A stretch of DNA of 64,000 nt from Pedobacter sp. HDW13 (GCF_011303555.1 NZ_CP049868.1:6138001-6202000); one strand, 5' to 3'. Counted from the stretch's first letter, positions 16,369-26,736 are shown. The notes: generated by a model from the letters alone, not told the origin. Numbers and translations are program-made.

Positions 16369-19287
16369 CTATCTCAACTGAAGTATAACACTATCCTGTA
16401 TTACATCGCCCACTTTTAGCGGCCGATCCATTTTTTCGGCGTGCCCTCTAAAAAACCTTTCGGCTCCCATGTTGCTATAGCCAGCTACCAGGGCTTTAAT
16501 ACCCACCGATTCTTTCCATGCCCTGACGTGCTGCTGTCCGTTAGCTGTTATTTTAAAAGAAGATGTTCCATTACTTAGAGCCGCTTTGTTAATATACATT
16601 TTTGTTGAACGGAAATCGTTGGTACCCAAATCATTTCTATCTAAACTCCATGGTGAAGCTGGTAATTTATTCGGACCAGCAGGTCCAGAAATTTCATTGA
16701 CTGAGTTTAACCATGCTTTACCCACAGGCCTGCCAATATGATCGGCCGGGTAATAATCCCATTGGGCATTCCTGTTCCAATCCAATTCCTGAAAGCGCTC
16801 TGGCAAACCGAAAACCAGGCCCCACTGACGTGGATTAATCTCTTTTTGAATGGTGTACTTATAATCGATTTTGACGGTCCCATTGGCTGAAAAAACATAA
16901 TTAGTGGTACCACTGGCTTCGCTGTAAGCATCGGTAACACTCAGTGTAAAACTATTTTTAGCTTTAAGCAGCTTAATATCTTTTACAATGCGGTTTTTAC
17001 ATACGCTGGTAAAGGGATCGAATTGCTGGCTTTCGCCTGTCATTTGTGTCCCTCTGCCCTCACCTGTTAGTGGTAAAACCATGAGCCTGGTGCCTGTATT
17101 CCAAACCGTTTTACCATTTTGGCTAACCTGTTCTACATCGCCACTGGCTAAATTGAACTGCACCTTTACTGTACCATTTTTGGCAGTTACAGTATTAGCG
17201 GTTTGGCTGTAGCTCCACTGTTCACTCACTGTTTTTTGTGCTGAAGTTAGATCGGTGATGGTGGGTACAACTGCGAACTCATAAATATCAATCAGTACAC
17301 CGCGTGGATCGTAGACCTCAACGTTCATTTTATCGGCCGGAGCTGGTTTTTTAGGTACTGCAACATTGGCTGTTGTTTTACCATTCCTTTTTAAATCGGC
17401 TGTAATTAAACCACTTTCGCCTGCTAAACTCCAAACTATTTTACACTCGTTCAGGTTACTAAAGAGTAATCTGTTTTCAAGTTCGACGACAATTTTACCA
17501 TCATTCCAGTTCTCGGCGAGTTTAATTTTTACCGGCGAATAGATTTTTTTCATGTGCCAGTATTCTGGTTTTGGTCTTCTCCAGCCATCAAGCGGTCCCC
17601 AGGTACCATAACCAACGGTTTTACCATTGGGTAAAAAGAAAGTATCGTCAATACCCGCCCAAATGGCTCCACCTAAAACTGCATCAGTACGGTACATGTT
17701 TTCCCACATGCTTTCGAAACCAATTCCCCAGGCATCGCGCACGCCTGGATCGGTGACCAACTCCAAACGGTTGTAGGCATTTAAGTGTACATACTCATCA
17801 AAAACAATTGGGCGTTTGTAATTGCGGTAAGTTTGTGGCCCTGTTGGTCCGGGATAATGGTGATTGGTAATTTCGAGGTCGCCCTCGTCGGCATCGGGTC
17901 CGTATTGGCTAAAGTTGCGTGGACGCGTTGGGTCGAATGCTTTAATCAGCTTAGCGGTTTCTTTGAAATACTCTTTGTATTTGCCGCTTTCGTTACCCAT
18001 CGACCAGATTAATACTGAAGGGTTTGACCTGAAATAATTTACCATATCAACAGTCTGATCGACCATCAGGGTTTGGTAAATTTCAGTACCCGCCGGCACC
18101 GTAGTATTTTCGGCCCAGCAAAAAGGTGCTTCTACTTCTAAAAACATCCCCAGGCGGTTGCAGGCATCAATCAGTTCTTCGGCTGGTGGATAATGCGAGG
18201 TACGGAAATAGTTTACATTGCCCTCCCTGAAAAGCTCCACATCTTTCTCCCACATGTTTTCGCCTACTGAGCGGCCGCGTAAAGGCATGGTTTCGTGGTG
18301 ACAGATACCACGCAGTTTAATGGGCATATTGTTTACAAAAACCCGGTTGCCCCTCACTTCTATCTGACGGAAACCGATGCTCCTGGTAATTACATCTTCG
18401 GTTTTACCATCCTGTAAAATACTCAATTTTACCACATACAAATTGGGGTGTTCGGTATCCCATTTGGCTGGTTTTGCCACATCGAAACTGATATTTTGTT
18501 GCAGGTATTCACCTTTAGCAATGGTTTGATTAAGTATAATTGTTTTTTCGGTAACCAACGTTGTTCCGTCTGCTTTAAACAGCGAAGCTTTGAGGCTCAG
18601 GTTGTTTGTTTTTCCATCTTGTTCGTTGGCAATAATTACATCAGTGCTGAGCGTGGCATTTTCGTAGTTTTTATCCAAAATGGTTTTAACATCGGCATAG
18701 GCAAAATTTACAGGTGCCAGGGCCATTACATACACTTTTCGTGAAATGCCTCCCAAGGGATGTACTGCATAGGTAGATGCGCTGGCCAATGAATCGGCTT
18801 TGCTTTCTGATTTTACTTTTACCAATAACTCATTGCTGGCTCCACATTTTACCACGTTGTTAATATCGATTTCGAAAGGTGTAAAACCTCCTAAATGCGA
18901 TGCGGTTTTCTTGCCGTTAACCCAAATTTCGGCATCACTGTACACGGCATCAAAACGAAGTTTAATGCGTTTGTTTTTCCAGCTCGCAGGCACTTCGAAT
19001 GTTCTCTGATAACCGGCATAAACTGAGTTTTTTACTTCAAAGCCCTGCATTACCCATTCGCCGGGTACCTGAATATTTTTATCTAAAGGTTGTGCATTGA
19101 TATCAGCCGAAAACTTCCAGGTACCATCCAAAGCAATTTTATCAGGCTGTTTTGAGGCAGCAGGCGAAATCCGGTTGATTTTTATTAGCTGTTGATCGGA
19201 GCTTGTATAACTTATTTTTTGAATCTGGGCCTGCACCACACCTCCCAGCATCGTTAAAACGGTAAATATTTTATAAAATAGTTTCAT
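16369..19287 (-). CDS. Secreted glycoside hydrolase family 2 enzyme (beta-galactosidase-like), paralog 2
   Basis: A 972-residue GH2 enzyme with signal peptide MKLFYKIFTVLTMLGGVVQA and the same domain order as the neighbouring paralog. The acid/base is Glu433 in WSMGNESGK and the nucleophile Glu498 in VFDEYVH; the shared RTSHYPP motif lies in the barrel. Sequence similarity across the whole length indicates an old tandem duplication, but the proteins differ enough to have different specificities. The gene starts 30 bases after the RraA-like gene and probably shares its transcript. A periplasmic or surface location is expected. The oligosaccharide substrate is unknown. Confidence 0.93.
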   Translation of the reverse strand: MKLFYKIFTVLTMLGGVVQAQIQKISYTSSDQQLIKINRISPAASKQPDKIALDGTWKFSADINAQPLDKNIQVPGEWVMQGFEVKNSVYAGYQRTFEVPASWKNKRIKLRFDAVYSDAEIWVNGKKTASHLGGFTPFEIDINNVVKCGASNELLVKVKSESKADSLASASTYAVHPLGGISRKVYVMALAPVNFAYADVKTILDKNYENATLSTDVIIANEQDGKTNNLSLKASLFKADGTTLVTEKTIILNQTIAKGEYLQQNISFDVAKPAKWDTEHPNLYVVKLSILQDGKTEDVITRSIGFRQIEVRGNRVFVNNMPIKLRGICHHETMPLRGRSVGENMWEKDVELFREGNVNYFRTSHYPPAEELIDACNRLGMFLEVEAPFCWAENTTVPAGTEIYQTLMVDQTVDMVNYFRSNPSVLIWSMGNESGKYKEYFKETAKLIKAFDPTRPRNFSQYGPDADEGDLEITNHHYPGPTGPQTYRNYKRPIVFDEYVHLNAYNRLELVTDPGVRDAWGIGFESMWENMYRTDAVLGGAIWAGIDDTFFLPNGKTVGYGTWGPLDGWRRPKPEYWHMKKIYSPVKIKLAENWNDGKIVVELENRLLFSNLNECKIVWSLAGESGLITADLKRNGKTTANVAVPKKPAPADKMNVEVYDPRGVLIDIYEFAVVPTITDLTSAQKTVSEQWSYSQTANTVTAKNGTVKVQFNLASGDVEQVSQNGKTVWNTGTRLMVLPLTGEGRGTQMTGESQQFDPFTSVCKNRIVKDIKLLKAKNSFTLSVTDAYSEASGTTNYVFSANGTVKIDYKYTIQKEINPRQWGLVFGLPERFQELDWNRNAQWDYYPADHIGRPVGKAWLNSVNEISGPAGPNKLPASPWSLDRNDLGTNDFRSTKMYINKAALSNGTSSFKITANGQQHVRAWKESVGIKALVAGYSNMGAERFFRGHAEKMDRPLKVGDVIQDSVILQLR

Positions 19288-19317
19288 TTGTGTGTGTTTG
19301 TTATGATTAAAATATAT

Positions 19318-20016
19318 TTACATAATACCGTATTTATCGAATGCTTCTTTGGCACTCATGCCTTCCAAAATCTTTTTCTGCACCATTTTTTCTCCCCTTG
19401 CTTTTTCAAGTGCACGTACCATCACCTCAACTTCGTGTTGTTTGGGCACAATACAAACCCCATCTATATCGCCAACCACGATATCGCCGGGATTAACTAA
19501 AACTCCTTTAATTTCAATCGGTACCCTAAAATCGATTACCTTGCCCCGGGGTGCCTGGTCTTGTGCATAATTGCCGTAAGAAAAAGAGGGAAAATTCAGG
19601 TGCAATATTCCCCTGGTATCTCTCGAATAGCCATCCACCACTGCTCCTGCAGCACCTAAAATCTGTGCACGCGTACTCATGAGCTCGCCCCACAAGGCAT
19701 AGTTTGGCGATGCTCCTGAACAAATGTAAACCTCATCTTTTTTCAGGTCATCGAGCGCCTCAAGCATTAAACCAAATGGCTTTTTAAGGATCGGATTACT
19801 GCTTTCAAATGCCGCACATTCCAGCACATCTGCCTCGAGCACGGTCATCGCCCTGCCTGCAACAAACATATCGGCACGTAAAGGTTGTATTTGTGGTGGC
19901 AAAAACTGGTGTAGAAGGCCCATCTTATCCATTATGTCGCCAATTACCGCAGTATAAAGTTCTGTTCTTATAATTTCAAAAAGCTCGTCGTCATTTTGCC
20001 ATTCCATAGTATTCAT
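19318..20016 (-). CDS. RraA-family protein (HMG/CHA aldolase-like)
   Basis: A 232-residue soluble protein of the RraA-like fold. The conserved stretch GELMSTRAQILGAAGAVVDG is followed by YSRDTRGI, giving the DGxxRD catalytic signature of 4-hydroxy-4-methyl-2-oxoglutarate aldolases and oxaloacetate decarboxylases. IVVGDIDGVCIVP is also typical. The RNase E inhibitor role of E. coli RraA is unlikely here. As first gene of the operon, it could cleave or process the 2-keto-3-deoxy acid made by the dehydratase, but this is inference. It has its own upstream region (20017-20234), separated from the SusCD operon by a strong terminator. Confidence 0.88.
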   Translation of the reverse strand: MNTMEWQNDDELFEIIRTELYTAVIGDIMDKMGLLHQFLPPQIQPLRADMFVAGRAMTVLEADVLECAAFESSNPILKKPFGLMLEALDDLKKDEVYICSGASPNYALWGELMSTRAQILGAAGAVVDGYSRDTRGILHLNFPSFSYGNYAQDQAPRGKVIDFRVPIEIKGVLVNPGDIVVGDIDGVCIVPKQHEVEVMVRALEKARGEKMVQKKILEGMSAKEAFDKYGIM

Positions 20017-20224
20017 TGTTATCAGCTTATTGTGTATCGGGATGTTGTATTTGTTTATGATTCAAAAATGGATAATTGGCAAAAAAAACCTTTAAGCATA
20101 GTTACCTACTTCTTAAACTTTTTTACCATAACTAAAGCCACAAAAGGAATAAAAAAGACAAAATAATTCACTTAGCAATTGAATCTCAGCCGATGATTTA
20201 TTGAATCATCATATAAATTTATGC

Positions 20225-20259
20225 AAAAAAAAATAGCGACCAGGATAAGCCTGGCCGCT
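20225..20259 (-). terminator. Terminator of the second SusCD operon
   Basis: On the minus strand, AGCGGCCAGG and CCTGGTCGCT pair with one wobble around a short TTAT loop and are followed by a run of T (complement of the A-run at 20225-20233). It lies just after the SusD stop at 20297 and insulates this operon from the RraA-led operon. Nothing else is visible in the 20017-20296 gap. Confidence 0.9.
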
Positions 20260-20296
20260 ATAATCATTGTGTGTGCATAAGTAGATGCATTTTATT

Positions 20297-21949
20297 TTAA
20301 TATCCGCTGTTTTGCTTTAAAACACCTCTAGATAGATCTATCTGGGATTGCGGAACAGGCATTAAATACAATTTATCAGTCCAGGTTCTAACCTGTATAG
20401 GTTTAACGGCATCGCTGATACTAAAAATAGATTTCATTACCTGTGGTGCAATTTTCCATCTTCTGATGTCCATGTAACGTTGTCCTTCTATGGCTAGCTC
20501 TACACGTCTTTCGTTTCTGATCAAATCTCTTAACGTTGTCTGGGTAGCATATTTAGTTCTGTCTACCACTGGCATACCAGCACGGGTTCTGATCTGATCT
20601 AAAGCATCGTATACTGAGCCATCAGGACCTGTTAATTCGTTCTTAGCTTCTGCATAGGTTAATAAAACCTCCGCGTAACGGATCAGGATGTTATTAGCGT
20701 GGTTATCGATCTGGTCGCGGTAAATTTTTGGATCAACCATTTTACGTACACTGTAGCCTGTTAAAGCGGTATTACCCGCGCCTTCTGTCCATTTAAAGAC
20801 ATAGCCATCTTCAATCGCATTCCATGGGTTTCCGTCAAATAAAATACTGGCATAAAAACGGGGATCCCTGTTTCTATATTCGTTTTTAAATGCCGGATCT
20901 TTGGCTTTATACCATGCTGCACGTTGCGCTGGCGTAGGTGGCGTAATTAAATCGCCTGTTTTATAACTTGGATAGCTGTTTACCAATTCTTGTGTTGGCG
21001 CAATAGAACCCCAGCCTCCTAAATCAGCAGAAGGTAACAGTGTATTTAAAGCATTAGGATCCTGTTGCGGAATGCGCTGTCTGTCTAAAATCACTTCCGA
21101 ATTGCCTTCGTTTACCTGTTGAAACAAGGCTTCGTAGCTACGCAAACCTAAACGGAATTTTTTCTCATCATCGGCATTAGCAAAATCTACCCACACACTA
21201 TAATCATCTTTTGCGTTAAGGGCATCTTCGGCAGTTACTTTAAACAAACTGTAACCGAGGGTCATTACCTGGCTTGCTGCATCGGCAGCCAATTGCCACT
21301 GACCTTCGTATAAGTGTGCACGTGCTTTTAAAGCCAGGGCAGCACCTTTGGTAATACGGCCTTTTTCGTTTGGTTTACCACCGCCATAGCTTTGTGGTAA
21401 AATTTTAGCAATGGCATCCAGCTCATCTACTACAAATTTTAATACTTGCGCTTTTGGTGTGCGCGGTATATTTTCTTCACCAAGCACAACAGTTTTAGTT
21501 TGTAATGGCACATCACCAAACTTGCAGATCAACCAGAAATAGGCGTTGGCCCTGATAAAACGAACCTCAGCTTTATAACGATCAAGCAAAGCCTTGTCAA
21601 TAACGGTTACCTTATCGGCATTATCTAAAAAGTAATTGGCTCGACCTATTGCTGTAAAACCCCAGCCTGCATCTAAAGTAGAGTTTACATTACCTGATGA
21701 TACGTCTGTTGCCGAACCTTCCCACGGATATTGTGCATGCGCGTTATCTGCAGCTGCATCATCGTATACCATATCATCGCCTGGCAACTGGTTGTAAACA
21801 CCGTTTACAGCTAAGTAAACATCATTTGCATTTTTCCAGAAAGTAGCTTCCGACACCTGATTAAGGGGTGGCCTTTCTAAGAAATCCTTCTTACAAGAAA
21901 CAAAAACACTTAATAAGAGTACACTTGTAACTATATATATCTTTTTCAT
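20297..21949 (-). CDS. SusD/RagB-family nutrient-binding outer-membrane lipoprotein
   Basis: A surface lipoprotein of about 550 residues, partner of the SusC encoded just upstream. I prefer the ATG at 21949 because MKKIYIVTSVLLLSVFVSC is a clean lipoprotein signal; in-frame ATGs at 21961 and 21976 would add a few residues, the latter overlapping the end of susC. It has SusD features: KKDFLERPPLNQVSEATFW after the cysteine, the helical RFIRANAYFWLICKFGDVPL segment, RYAEVLLTYAEAKNEL, and the closing ERRVELAIEGQRYMDIRRW. A rho-independent terminator follows. Confidence 0.94.
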   Translation of the reverse strand: MKKIYIVTSVLLLSVFVSCKKDFLERPPLNQVSEATFWKNANDVYLAVNGVYNQLPGDDMVYDDAAADNAHAQYPWEGSATDVSSGNVNSTLDAGWGFTAIGRANYFLDNADKVTVIDKALLDRYKAEVRFIRANAYFWLICKFGDVPLQTKTVVLGEENIPRTPKAQVLKFVVDELDAIAKILPQSYGGGKPNEKGRITKGAALALKARAHLYEGQWQLAADAASQVMTLGYSLFKVTAEDALNAKDDYSVWVDFANADDEKKFRLGLRSYEALFQQVNEGNSEVILDRQRIPQQDPNALNTLLPSADLGGWGSIAPTQELVNSYPSYKTGDLITPPTPAQRAAWYKAKDPAFKNEYRNRDPRFYASILFDGNPWNAIEDGYVFKWTEGAGNTALTGYSVRKMVDPKIYRDQIDNHANNILIRYAEVLLTYAEAKNELTGPDGSVYDALDQIRTRAGMPVVDRTKYATQTTLRDLIRNERRVELAIEGQRYMDIRRWKIAPQVMKSIFSISDAVKPIQVRTWTDKLYLMPVPQSQIDLSRGVLKQNSGY

Positions 21950-21962
21950 TTTTCTAATCATT

Positions 21963-24900
21963 TTATAATCCAGCACTTAAACCAAACGACCATGTTTTAA
22001 TACCCGGGTAACCTCCACGGCCTGAAGCAGATTCGGGATCGTAATCACCCAAACGTTTATCGGCCATGATGGTGAAAGGATTATTGGTTGTTCCGTAAAT
22101 TCTAAGTTTAGATAAACCAATTTTTTTCACCGCATTTTGAGGTAAAGTATAGCCTAAAGTAATGCCCCTTACCCTGAAGTAAGAACCGCTAAACAGGTAA
22201 AATGATGAAAGCTGATTGATATTGTGACCTGCATCTGCAGTTAATAAAGTCCTTGGAAAATCAGCATTTGGATCAGGATTTTCTTTTGTCCAACGATTTA
22301 GCAACTGTACTTTGGCATTTGCACCGTTAAAAAAAGGTGTTGAAGCTTCCTGCCCCAAAGAGGTTTTAACTTTGGCTACACCATAAGTAAGGATATTAAA
22401 ATCGAACCCCTTGTAAGATGCGCTTAAATTAAAGCCATAATTAACAAAAGGTACATCGTTACCAATGATTGTGCGGTCGGCTGCATTAATTACATTATCA
22501 CCATTTAAATCTCTGTATTTAATATCACCTGCTTTGGTACGTGCATCCTGAAAGGCATGTGCTTTAACTTCATCATCGCTAACAAAAAGTCCGTCTGCCT
22601 GGTAGCCATAAAAAGATCCAAGCGATTCGCCAACTCTTTGAATAAACTGACCATCAAAGCGATCATTGTTGTTGTCGCCAATTTTGGTGATTTTACTTTT
22701 AATTAATGATAAATTACCGCCTACGCTAAATGTAAAATCTTTACCAATACGGTTATTATGGGTAACAGCCAGCTCAAATCCGGTATTACGGGTGCTTGCT
22801 GCGTTAGTAAAAGGTACTGTTAAAGGATAAGTAGCCAATGCTGCATTACGCAATAACAGATCTTTAGTATCTTTAATGTAGTAATCGGCAGTGATGTCTA
22901 ATTTACCTTTAAACAAGGTAATATCTGCACCGAAATCGGTCATGTATACTTTTTCCCAAGTGGTAGTTGGCCATGATCCATCAGCCTGCCAGATCCCGTC
23001 TTGTGCGGTACCTTCAAAGCTATACTGGAAGCCAGCATTTAAGCGGTTAAAATAGTTACCAACAGCAACTACGTCCTGGTTACCCAATGAACCATAAGAA
23101 CCGCGAAGCTTGAAATTATCAACCCAGGTGATGTTTTTCATAAAGTCCTCTTTTGAAACTACCCAGCCTGCAGAAAATGAAGGGAAGAAGGCCCTACGAA
23201 CATCATCACGGAAACGTGAAGAATAATCGATACGGGCATTTACCTCTAACAGGTATTTATCGTCAAAAGCATAGTTAAAACGGCCAAACATTGAGCGCAT
23301 AGACCACTCTTCGGCAGCAGTTCTGTTGGCTAAACCAAAAACACCTGCAATAATATCATCGCCATTGTTATCTGATAGCATATCTTCACCGTTACCTGAA
23401 CCATTAATAATGGTACTTAAATCGTTATTAGGAAAATTTCTGCGGCCAAGAAATGCACTTCTAAGCACATTACTTTCTTGCGATGCACCTACAGTTACCT
23501 TACCATAATGTTTACCAAAAGTACGCTCGTAATCTGCTGTACCTTGTACCAACAATTCTTTTCTTTTAACCCAGTACTCTCTTAAATCGTTCTGTGTACC
23601 TTGTCCGGCTGGTAATGCAATCGGATTACCGGTTAAAAAGTTATTGATCGGAGTCATGGTATTGTTAAAAGCCGTACTGTTGTTATTGGTAAACTTTAAC
23701 GAAACCAATCCATTAATAGAAAGGCCTTTTAATGGTGTTAATGTAGCGTTGGCAGCAGTTTGCAACAAATTATTACGGTTACTGCCTTTTGATGATTCGG
23801 CGATCATACGCGCCTGGTTACGGTATGGAATCGAGCTGCTGGCTACCGTTCCGTTATTTACCGAACCCCATTGGCCATTACTTTGGCGAAAAACACTAGT
23901 TGGCAAAGAACGGTTTAGCTCAGTCCACGATAAATTGCCTAAACGATCGAAAGCCTGGTTAATGAAAGAGATGTTAGTACCTACCTTTAAAATATTCTCT
24001 ACTACTTTGGTTTCAGTGTTTAGCTTTGCACTAAAACGGTCCTGGTCTTTATTTGGAATTAATGATTCCTGAGTTAGATAATTTAAGCCTAAATAACTGC
24101 TGGTGGTTTTACCAGGTGCATTGATATTTAAATTCACATCACTTTGTGGCGCACTTGATCTTAAAACTTCTTTATACCAATCGGTATTTGGATATAAATC
24201 GGGTTGAGAACCATTTCTGTATAATTCTATTTGTGCCGGAGTGTACATTGGGCTACGACCAACATTGGTTAAAGCCTCGTTGTAAAGCGTAGTATAATCA
24301 ACCGATCCTAAATATTTAGAGATGCGGGTGGGCGACTGCCAGCCATAATTAGCATTTAACTCGATACTTACTTTATCGCCTCCACCACGTTTAGTGGTAA
24401 CCATAATTACACCATTGGCTGCTCTCGAACCGTATAGGGCTGCAGATGAGGCATCTTTTAGCACAGACATGCCAGAAATATCGTTTGGATTTAAGATGGC
24501 AAACTCCTGCGAACTGGCCGGGATACCATCAATAATGTAAAGTGGTGTACCTGCTCCAGCTAAACTACTTCTACCCCTGATATTTACAGCGGTACCTCCT
24601 GTGGCACTGGCACTCACATCGCCAGGGCGTTGTAAAATGGTTAAACCCGGTGAAATACCTTGTAAAGCATTTTGAATAGAAGTTACCGGACGCTCTTTTA
24701 GCTGTTTAGGAGTAATGGTAGCAATAGCACCTGTTAAACTTGATTTTTTCTGCGTACCATAAGCAACTACCACTACATCATTTAAATCGTTGGTTTGTGG
24801 CACTAAAGAGATTTTTAAACTAGCTGCTGCTTTTACTTCCTGGGTTTTATACCCCATGTAAGAAATAATTAATATGGCGTCATCTGCCACACCAACCAGT

Positions 24901-25427
24901 TTAAAATTTCCGTTTTCATCACTCGCAGCACCTTGTTCTTTACCTTTTACTTTGATGCTGGCTCCAGGTATCCCCTTGCCTATTTCATCTAAAATGGTAC
25001 CAATAACATCAATTACCTTATTTACGGGCGTTTCCTGTGCTGTTTTATTGGCAGGAACCACATTTACAGGTCTCTCTTTCACCACAATGGTGTTGGCCTG
25101 TATAGAATATGTTAAGGGCTGATCTTTAAAACACTGGTTTAAAGCTTCGGCCAGCGAAACATCCTTAACTTCAATATTTACAGCTTTTGATTTTTTTAAA
25201 TCGCTCTGGATGAAAAACACATTAAAACCGCTTTGGCTTTTAATGGCTTTGAGCACTTTTTGTAAGGATGCATTTTTCTCGTTAAGCGTAATGTTCTTTT
25301 GTGCAAAACTGCTCGCATTAACGTGTAAAAAAGCTACAAAAAGAAATAGAATGGTTAGCTTCATGGATAACAGAATTTTATGCTTTATACTGCCCGCGCG
25401 GTATAAATTAAAATCGTAAATTTTCAT
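21963..25427 (-). CDS. SusC/RagA-family TonB-dependent transporter with STN signalling domain
   Basis: A 1,154-residue outer-membrane receptor. After a signal sequence ending near NASSFAQ, residues about 45-120 form a secretin/TonB short N-terminal (STN) domain (ASLQKVLKAIKSQSGFNVFF). Then follow a carboxypeptidase-like domain (IGTILDEIGKGIPGASIKVKG region), a TonB-box-like DVVVVAYGTQKK, the plug with QGISPGLTILQRPGD and INIRG-type SusC signatures, and the barrel. STN domains pass a ligand signal to a FecR anti-sigma factor, and FecR and an ECF sigma gene lie immediately upstream. A second in-frame Met (25364) is an alternative start. Confidence 0.95.
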   Translation of the reverse strand: MKIYDFNLYRAGSIKHKILLSMKLTILFLFVAFLHVNASSFAQKNITLNEKNASLQKVLKAIKSQSGFNVFFIQSDLKKSKAVNIEVKDVSLAEALNQCFKDQPLTYSIQANTIVVKERPVNVVPANKTAQETPVNKVIDVIGTILDEIGKGIPGASIKVKGKEQGAASDENGNFKLVGVADDAILIISYMGYKTQEVKAAASLKISLVPQTNDLNDVVVVAYGTQKKSSLTGAIATITPKQLKERPVTSIQNALQGISPGLTILQRPGDVSASATGGTAVNIRGRSSLAGAGTPLYIIDGIPASSQEFAILNPNDISGMSVLKDASSAALYGSRAANGVIMVTTKRGGGDKVSIELNANYGWQSPTRISKYLGSVDYTTLYNEALTNVGRSPMYTPAQIELYRNGSQPDLYPNTDWYKEVLRSSAPQSDVNLNINAPGKTTSSYLGLNYLTQESLIPNKDQDRFSAKLNTETKVVENILKVGTNISFINQAFDRLGNLSWTELNRSLPTSVFRQSNGQWGSVNNGTVASSSIPYRNQARMIAESSKGSNRNNLLQTAANATLTPLKGLSINGLVSLKFTNNNSTAFNNTMTPINNFLTGNPIALPAGQGTQNDLREYWVKRKELLVQGTADYERTFGKHYGKVTVGASQESNVLRSAFLGRRNFPNNDLSTIINGSGNGEDMLSDNNGDDIIAGVFGLANRTAAEEWSMRSMFGRFNYAFDDKYLLEVNARIDYSSRFRDDVRRAFFPSFSAGWVVSKEDFMKNITWVDNFKLRGSYGSLGNQDVVAVGNYFNRLNAGFQYSFEGTAQDGIWQADGSWPTTTWEKVYMTDFGADITLFKGKLDITADYYIKDTKDLLLRNAALATYPLTVPFTNAASTRNTGFELAVTHNNRIGKDFTFSVGGNLSLIKSKITKIGDNNNDRFDGQFIQRVGESLGSFYGYQADGLFVSDDEVKAHAFQDARTKAGDIKYRDLNGDNVINAADRTIIGNDVPFVNYGFNLSASYKGFDFNILTYGVAKVKTSLGQEASTPFFNGANAKVQLLNRWTKENPDPNADFPRTLLTADAGHNINQLSSFYLFSGSYFRVRGITLGYTLPQNAVKKIGLSKLRIYGTTNNPFTIMADKRLGDYDPESASGRGGYPGIKTWSFGLSAGL

Positions 25428-25590
25428 ACATTTGTTAGGTTTTGGGTTGATATAAATGCCTTTAGCTGTTGCTATTGCATTTACAATGTTTTAACTATTT
25501 GGTTATCGTTGGGACATTTTTTTAATCTAAAGCTTTAAGCGGGTTTCGATTGCAGTCGAAATCCGTTTTTTCAGATTAAAATTTAGGGTA

Positions 25591-26736
25591 TTACTTTATA
25601 ATTTTAATCCTCCTTCCTTCTATCTTAAATTTAAACTTATCTGTTGATTCTAATATTTTTAATGTTTCCTGCAGGTTGTTGTGTTTAGAAAAAGAACCAC
25701 CAAAATAAATGCCGTCGAAATTGCCAACATATTCGATTTCTACATCGTACCAACGGGCTAATTTCTGCATAGCTTCTTTAATGCCCTCGTTGTTGAACAT
25801 AAAGAAACCGTTTTTCCAGGCAATGTACTCTTCTACATCAACCTTGTTAATTTCGAAATCTGAACCATGAAAAATGGCTTGTTGACCTGGCTTTAATACT
25901 CCGGTAGCCAATGGGCTAAAGTTTTTAACGGCTACACCACCTTCTACCAGTGTAGTTTTAATTTCGGGCTCATCGGCATAAGCACTCACGTTAAAGTGAG
26001 TTCCCAATACGCTGATTTCCTGTTTGGCGGTGGTTAGTTTAAAGGGTTTATTTTTGTTTTTGGCTACTTCAAAATAACCTTCACCGGTTAACGTTACCGT
26101 ACGGTATTTACCGGTAAAAGCAGTAGGATATTTTAACGATGACAAAGCATTTAACCAAACTTTGGTTCCATCGGGTAGCGTAACCTGATATTGACCGCCG
26201 GCTGGGGTACTGATGGTATTGTAACCTGTTGCCTGCTTACCCGTTTTAGTTTCAACTATGGTATAAACCAGCTGACCATCGGCCGTTTTGGTAATTTTAA
26301 TACCCTCCTGATTGGCAACTGTACCGTTAACGGCCTCGTCTAAATTAATTTTAGTGCCGTTTGCTAAGGTTAAAAAGGCTTTATTACCACCGGGTTTAAT
26401 TAGAGCAGCCACTTTATTGGTGTTTTTATCAGAAAACCGCTCACTTAACCAATACCCGCCGAAGCCCAACACCGCAACTATTGATGCCGCAACTGCCCAA
26501 CGGTAAAAATTCAGGCGAGGTTTTGTCTGCTCTTGTGTATTAATCTGCAGGTTAATGTTATTCAGAATCTTTTCGCCTATTAAGCTATGCTCAGCTTCAT
26601 CAAATTGCGCTTCATGCTGTAATTTATTTTGCGCCAATTGTTCATTGTACCACGATTCGAGCTCGAGGCGTTCTTCTCCACTGGCAGTACCGGCTATATA
26701 TTTTTCTGTTAAACGTGTTAATGCTGCTTTTTTCAA
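25591..26736 (-). CDS. FecR-family anti-sigma factor
   Basis: A 381-residue single-pass inner-membrane regulator. The cytoplasmic N-terminus (about 1-75) binds the sigma factor and includes TRLTEKYIAGTASGEERLEL. A transmembrane helix follows (about 80-105, WAVAASIVAVLGFGGYW). The periplasmic part has the FecR domain (about 165-265, with YNTISTPAGGQYQVTLPDG and VWLNALSSLKYP) and a C-terminal DUF4974-like domain. It would relay the STN signal of the downstream SusC to the ECF sigma at 27403-27993. A 666-base spacer with a tandem duplication separates it from that sigma gene, longer than is common for such pairs. Confidence 0.94.
   Translation of the reverse strand: MKKAALTRLTEKYIAGTASGEERLELESWYNEQLAQNKLQHEAQFDEAEHSLIGEKILNNINLQINTQEQTKPRLNFYRWAVAASIVAVLGFGGYWLSERFSDKNTNKVAALIKPGGNKAFLTLANGTKINLDEAVNGTVANQEGIKITKTADGQLVYTIVETKTGKQATGYNTISTPAGGQYQVTLPDGTKVWLNALSSLKYPTAFTGKYRTVTLTGEGYFEVAKNKNKPFKLTTAKQEISVLGTHFNVSAYADEPEIKTTLVEGGVAVKNFSPLATGVLKPGQQAIFHGSDFEINKVDVEEYIAWKNGFFMFNNEGIKEAMQKLARWYDVEIEYVGNFDGIYFGGSFSKHNNLQETLKILESTDKFKFKIEGRRIKIIK

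Noticed and set aside
19318..20016. RNase E activity regulator RraA
   Set aside because: The protein shares the fold, but the DGxxRD catalytic signature and sugar-operon context fit the aldolase or decarboxylase members; an RNase E inhibitor role is unlikely in this lineage.
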